A stretch of DNA of 8,341 bases from Bacteroidota bacterium. Its GTDB lineage: Bacteria > Bacteroidota > Bacteroidia > Bacteroidales > B18-G4. Shown in pieces: positions 5,087 through 8,341 of the stretch. Below the pieces are notes generated by a model that searched no databases, had not been told where the DNA came from, and saw nothing but the letters and a program-made list of their open reading frames with translations. Location: the NCBI GenBank assembly GCA_003648575.1, contig QMPN01000129.1:1-8341 (forward strand), written 5' to 3'. The translations under genes were made by a program, and so were the position numbers. The first letter of the stretch is position 1. The number at the start of each line of letters is the position of its first letter.

Positions 5087-7125
5087 TATTTGTACTTCCG
5101 GATCCTGTTCGTGAAGGCTTCCCAATGCTCATCGGTCATAGCATTGTAGTCGAAGAGAGAAACACCGGAGGCACCGGCGTCGATGGCGATCATGATAGCA
5201 AGGCTGAGTTCTTTGGGTGTGAGTGCCGGAATATACAATCCTGTATAAAGCGGAATACGGTCGTTCAGAGCATACACTCCGGCCCAGGTGATTTCCCCTA
5301 TCCAGGGAAGATCCTCATTGTAGAAACTGTGATAGATCATTGGAAACACTTCTCTGAGGCTGCGCCACTTGTCCCAATCCTGGCGTACCAAGGTCCTTGC
5401 AATCTCCGGAGAAGGAAAAACGGCTGCAGATAATTTTTTGTAATCAGTATTATTCAGTTCTTCCTCCAGGCTGTTTACGATATTGCTGACAATGTCATAA
5501 CGGTATTGTCGCCAGGCCGAATCCTGATCAGGATGTTCAAGATCCAGGGGGTCGTAGCCATGTTCATTTTTAAAATCAGCCCTGCAGTGTCCGCAATAAC
5601 AATAATCGTATTCAGGCATTTCATGGTCCTGAACTAGGCCGTAGGTTTCCCACAGGGCCCTGGGAAGGATTACATCAGGATGCCTGATATAGTCCATATG
5701 GAAGCCTGACAGCCCTTCTATGGACAAAGTCTCTCGTACTCTCGAAATCAGGTATTCCCGTACTCCTTCTTTACTTGGACATAACCACTTATAATAACCC
5801 ACGTAGGGTTGTTTTTCGAGGCATGAATATCCTTCCCTGCTCACGCTGTACCATTCAGGATGCTCTTCAATCACCTGTTTATCATTGCAATTTAACATCC
5901 AGCGCCAGGCCTGGATTTCAATATTTTCATCATCGGCAAGGGGAATCACCCTTTTCAGGAGATCATCACTGCCTCCCAGCAGTATGCCGTCAATCCCATA
6001 TGAAGCAAGTTTAGCGAATGTTTCAGCCCATGCTGAATCACTCAATTTGTTATTCCCATGCATCCATATCCATGCCTTGATTTTCTTTTCTTTCCATATC
6101 CTGCCATCCTGAGTGATAAACCATGTATTTCCCCGAGGGCCATTATTATATGTTATCAGGTATTGATCCTCGGTGGCAGATATATTCAATCGGCCCCCAA
6201 AATGAAGCATGACCCAAAAATTCGTGTCAATTTCCTCATTCTTATCAGCATAGCGTTTATGCTCCCTGTAAAACTCTTTCTGTGTATAGTAGAGGCTTCT
6301 CAGGAATATCCTGATTTCTTCGTCGTAAGGAATTTGGGGAATGACAGGAGTTTGTTGCCCGGCAAGCATATCAGAGAAGAACACATATCCCCACCTTTCG
6401 GGCATATGCATATCTACTTTTCCCTGCGGGGACCAGACCCAGTTGTTCTCCGGGACAGCCTTTTTAACATAATTCCCGTTTTCTACGTCTAGTTCCCAGT
6501 GCACGCGTGAAAAGTTGATTCGCCAGTATTCATCCGGGTAAGGCTTGCGTTTTCCATAGGTCATGTCCGTTAAAGCATTCCAGGGAATGGCCATTTCAAG
6601 CACCCAGCCTGTATCTGTATCAGAGGGTGCATTGATACTTCCCACTAAGGAAACAGCTAGTTGCAAGCCATCGATGTTATAGGAATTCAGGGGTGTTGTA
6701 CCATCTCTGTATGGCCGTGTGAGAAAGAGGTCCCATACTGTTCCGTAGGCATTGACTTCTATCTCAGCGTAATTGTGTGTATCCCCGTCGGGATCAATGA
6801 ATATCTCAAAGTCATTATCGACATAGATCACCCTGTCTCTTTCGGTGACAGTGGCCCAGAGGTGGGGCTCCTCCATTTCAGCCGCGATATACAGGTAGTT
6901 CGTGTCCCACATCATTTTTGCCCTGGTTCTGAGATGGGGAATTAATTCAGGCTTTCCGGTAATATCGATAAAATCATCTGTCCAGGGAGTATCCTTCCAT
7001 TCTTCAAGCTTTCCATCTATCTTGATATCCGCACCGGCTTGTAGGCACAGGTAGGTTTGTGGCTGTGCCATGAGGAGCACATAAAAGCAGGAGAACAGAC
7101 ATGCAAGCATGATTTTATGGATCAT
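5086..7125 (-). CDS. Secreted CBM9-like plus GHL10-like TIM-barrel protein
   Basis: A 679-residue exported protein, probably acting on polysaccharide or glycoconjugate. Starting from the ATG at 7125 gives a standard signal peptide (MIHK, then a hydrophobic core, cleavage near LLMA). Residues about 28-250 match CBM9-like sugar-binding modules: IKIDGKLEEWKDTPW, then YLYIAAEMEEPHLWA, DNDFEIFIDPDGD and WVLEMAIPWNAL. After a linker, residues about 348-679 look like a glycosylhydrolase-like 10 barrel: KIKAWIWMHGN opens it, GFHMDYIRHPD at 474-484 carries the typical DYIRxP strand with D478, and CYCGHCRADF at 509-518 supplies a C-x-C-x2-C cluster also seen in such barrels. Substrate and catalytic residues are not certain. 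There is no T9SS tail. An in-frame TTG at 7161 extends the frame by 12 residues but spoils the signal peptide. The AGTG repeat follows its stop. Confidence 0.85.
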   Translation of the reverse strand: MIHKIMLACLFSCFYVLLMAQPQTYLCLQAGADIKIDGKLEEWKDTPWTDDFIDITGKPELIPHLRTRAKMMWDTNYLYIAAEMEEPHLWATVTERDRVIYVDNDFEIFIDPDGDTHNYAEIEVNAYGTVWDLFLTRPYRDGTTPLNSYNIDGLQLAVSLVGSINAPSDTDTGWVLEMAIPWNALTDMTYGKRKPYPDEYWRINFSRVHWELDVENGNYVKKAVPENNWVWSPQGKVDMHMPERWGYVFFSDMLAGQQTPVIPQIPYDEEIRIFLRSLYYTQKEFYREHKRYADKNEEIDTNFWVMLHFGGRLNISATEDQYLITYNNGPRGNTWFITQDGRIWKEKKIKAWIWMHGNNKLSDSAWAETFAKLASYGIDGILLGGSDDLLKRVIPLADDENIEIQAWRWMLNCNDKQVIEEHPEWYSVSREGYSCLEKQPYVGYYKWLCPSKEGVREYLISRVRETLSIEGLSGFHMDYIRHPDVILPRALWETYGLVQDHEMPEYDYCYCGHCRADFKNEHGYDPLDLEHPDQDSAWRQYRYDIVSNIVNSLEEELNNTDYKKLSAAVFPSPEIARTLVRQDWDKWRSLREVFPMIYHSFYNEDLPWIGEITWAGVYALNDRIPLYTGLYIPALTPKELSLAIMIAIDAGASGVSLFDYNAMTDEHWEAFTNRIRKYK

Positions 7126-7170
7126 GATGCAAATAAACAAAAAAAAGAACTTTGAAAACAAAGCTCCTTT

Positions 7171-7198
7171 TGATATTCGATACCCGATATTCGTTATT
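7171..7198. repeat. Four-unit heptamer array, YGRYAYY type, over an orphan stop
   Basis: Four contiguous units fill 28 bases: TGATATT (7171-7177), CGATACC (7178-7184), CGATATT (7185-7191) and CGTTATT (7192-7198). As in the array at 673-700, the first unit starts with T and the other three with C. The fourth unit contains the stop codon of the orphan T9SS tail (7194-7196). Only its third base (T rather than a purine) departs from YGRYAYY. Confidence 0.7.
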
Positions 7199-7283
7199 TA
7201 CACAGCATCACTTTTTGAGTCAATTTATGCTCAGCGGTTCTGATGGTGCAGAAATATATGCCATTAGGAACATCACTTCCTGC
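7194..7283 (-). pseudogene. Orphan 3' end of a T9SS type A sorting domain
   Basis: Read on the minus strand, these 90 bases encode 29 residues and a stop. The string PNGIYFCTIRTAEHKLTQK followed by VMLCK closely matches the last strands of a T9SS type A sorting domain, compare LPEGIYMAVLTDSEQKQH in the intact gene at 3939-4922. An in-frame TAA at 7284-7286 closes the segment, there is no start codon, and the conserved upstream YPNPA half of the domain is absent. It is therefore a leftover from a deleted or overwritten T9SS cargo gene rather than a working gene. It lies 23 bases past the stop of the ligand-binding protein gene, in a different frame from it. A functional micro-protein seems unlikely. 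Confidence 0.75.
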
Positions 7284-7306
7284 TTACCTATGTGATTATG
7301 CACTTC

Positions 7307-8341
7307 TCAGATTGCAAAAATATCCAGAAACTCTTTATCAATCTCCATATTTACTACATCATGCTGGTTCAGGATATCGAAGTATTGTTTAACTTTCACA
7401 GTCAATTTTTCTCCATCAACATACTCAAAATTAACACGGTCTAAGAATAATTCAATTCTGTCGACGGGTTGACGCATCATATCGAATGCAAGTTTAGCAG
7501 AAGCAGATCTGTTTTCGTTTACCCAATTAATTGCAGATCTTAATTCTTCCAGGAACACCTGTGTTTCTTCCGGGTGTTTTCGGGCAAATTCACCTTTTAA
7601 TACTAATCCGGCATTCGGGAAACTTCCGAAGCCGGGGTTTATCTCATTCCAAATTTTGTTGAAGGATATAATAGAGATGTCTTCGCCCCTGTCCTGCATT
7701 ATTTTTATGGCATAACTGGCCTCAGGCTCGCGAAGAATAACGGTATCGGCTTGTCCTGAAACAAAATCAGCATAAATTTTCTCCGGCCTTCCAAAAGGAG
7801 AACCAAATACAAATTTAAAATCATCGGGATTCAATCCGCTTGCCTTGATCAGGTATTTGGTAATTTTTGCAGGGGGCGCCTCTTCAAATAGCGGTGTGTG
7901 GATCTCTTTCCCTTTTATGTCTTGAAAATTTTCGGCTTTATACCTGGTGAGGAGAACAAAATTATCCCAAACAAAGAGTGCGGGTATTTTGATATCACTG
8001 TTCCGCAATTTTGCCGAGGTTATGAGTGCAGAGAAGCTGATATCTGCTTTTCCACTTGTGATCCATGCAAGATGTTTTTCAGTTTCTTCCCACACTTTCA
8101 GTTCTTTAATATTTATGTGCTTCCTAATTTTTTCGGATTGAAGCAATCGCATAATAATAGGGTAAGCAACAGGTGTGGCAGATTGTATAACAGCATCAAC
8201 TTTTTCGGATGCAGCCTGACTGTCTTCATGCTCACTTATCTTTTTATAGAAATAGATGTAAAATTCGCCTTGCTCTTGTTGCTCTGTCAGGTGTTCGTAT
8301 CCCATTTCGGAAAGCATATTTATCATCGGGACCGGTTCAAA
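7307..8341 (-). CDS. SsuA/NMT1-like ligand-binding protein with DUF2249-like N-terminal part, 5' end cut
   Basis: The frame stays open to the window edge, so the true start is outside; 344 residues are visible, beginning FEPVPM. The ATG at 8326 is probably internal. Residues about 50-310 look like a periplasmic-binding-protein type II fold of the SsuA/NMT1/THI5 class: ITSGKADISFSAL, then DIKGKEIHTP, ASGLNPDDFKFVFG and FVSGQADTVILREPEASYA. The first ~34 residues (FEPVPMINMLSEMGY ending in YIYFYKK) resemble the C-terminal part of TusA-like DUF2249 domains, which would make this a fusion. No signal peptide is visible, so location in the cell is open. Family members bind small ligands such as alkanesulfonates, nitrate or pyrimidine precursors for ABC importers; the ligand here is unknown. 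No ABC permease or ATPase lies in the window. No terminator follows its stop. Confidence 0.8.
   Translation of the reverse strand, partial: FEPVPMINMLSEMGYEHLTEQQEQGEFYIYFYKKISEHEDSQAASEKVDAVIQSATPVAYPIIMRLLQSEKIRKHINIKELKVWEETEKHLAWITSGKADISFSALITSAKLRNSDIKIPALFVWDNFVLLTRYKAENFQDIKGKEIHTPLFEEAPPAKITKYLIKASGLNPDDFKFVFGSPFGRPEKIYADFVSGQADTVILREPEASYAIKIMQDRGEDISIISFNKIWNEINPGFGSFPNAGLVLKGEFARKHPEETQVFLEELRSAINWVNENRSASAKLAFDMMRQPVDRIELFLDRVNFEYVDGEKLTVKVKQYFDILNQHDVVNMEIDKEFLDIFAI

Noticed and set aside
6058..6492. Plus-strand open frame of 144 codons
   Set aside because: It lies wholly within the glycosidase-like gene on the other strand, with no domain or start signal.
7126..7161. TTG at 7161 as the start of the glycosidase-like gene
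   Set aside because: It adds a Phe-rich stretch before a normal signal peptide; the ATG at 7125 gives the expected basic start, hydrophobic core and cleavage site.
7130..7162. TTTG-N21-TTTATTTG as a promoter for the glycosidase-like gene
   Set aside because: The spacing is right, but the -7 box departs from TAnnTTTG at its second base and the transcript would begin at or beside the ATG, leaving no leader.
7284..7306. Extension of the orphan T9SS tail into the ligand-binding gene by a frameshift
   Set aside because: An in-frame TAA at 7284-7286 interrupts it, and the ligand-binding protein has a natural end with no YPNPA-type first half of a sorting domain.

Overview
The window looks like chromosomal DNA of a Bacteroidota (Bacteroidetes) bacterium, probably an environmental Bacteroidales-like lineage. 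The evidence is an Omp28-like exported protein ending in a type IX secretion (T9SS) type A C-terminal sorting domain, a second stranded T9SS tail, a TTTG-N21-TAnnTTTG promoter of the Bacteroides type, and starts without a clear Shine-Dalgarno. The lineage below phylum is inference.

Layout, left to right. A 3'-truncated family 4 uracil-DNA glycosylase lies on the minus strand (1-521). A repeat-rich spacer with a strong minus-strand terminator follows. Next come a minus-strand Cys/His-rich membrane-anchored protein with a Spy/CpxP-like core (705-1331) and its own promoter, then an unrecognised membrane-anchored 190-residue protein (1409-1981). A 234-base divergent spacer precedes the only plus-strand gene, a secreted M28 zinc aminopeptidase (2216-3877). 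It converges on the minus-strand Omp28-like thioredoxin-fold T9SS cargo (3939-4922). Next on the minus strand is a secreted two-domain protein, a CBM9-like module plus a GHL10-like TIM barrel (5086-7125). A 29-codon orphan T9SS sorting-domain tail (7194-7283) then separates it from a minus-strand SsuA/NMT1-like ligand-binding protein (7307-8341) that runs off the right edge.

The genes do not form one obvious pathway. Four are exported or membrane-anchored envelope proteins (peptidase, glycosidase-like, T9SS cargo, Cys/His-rich anchor), as expected of a polymer-degrading bacterium, while the glycosylase is a housekeeping repair gene. No secretion machinery, CRISPR, transposase, tRNA or rRNA is visible.

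The most unusual signal is in the spacers. Short arrays with a fixed unit length sit directly against stop codons. Two heptamer arrays of exactly four units (673-700 and 7171-7198) fit the pattern YGRYAYY (one unit departs at one base), and they differ from each other almost only by transitions. A short relative overlaps the stop codon at 3939. A different heptamer array lies at 566-627. A third family, of about 9 bases (AGTGNCTRR), follows the stops at 3877 and 5086, and at the second site it folds back into a large imperfect inverted repeat. I know of no named element that matches these. The closest analogy is the heptameric STRR repeats of heterocystous cyanobacteria.
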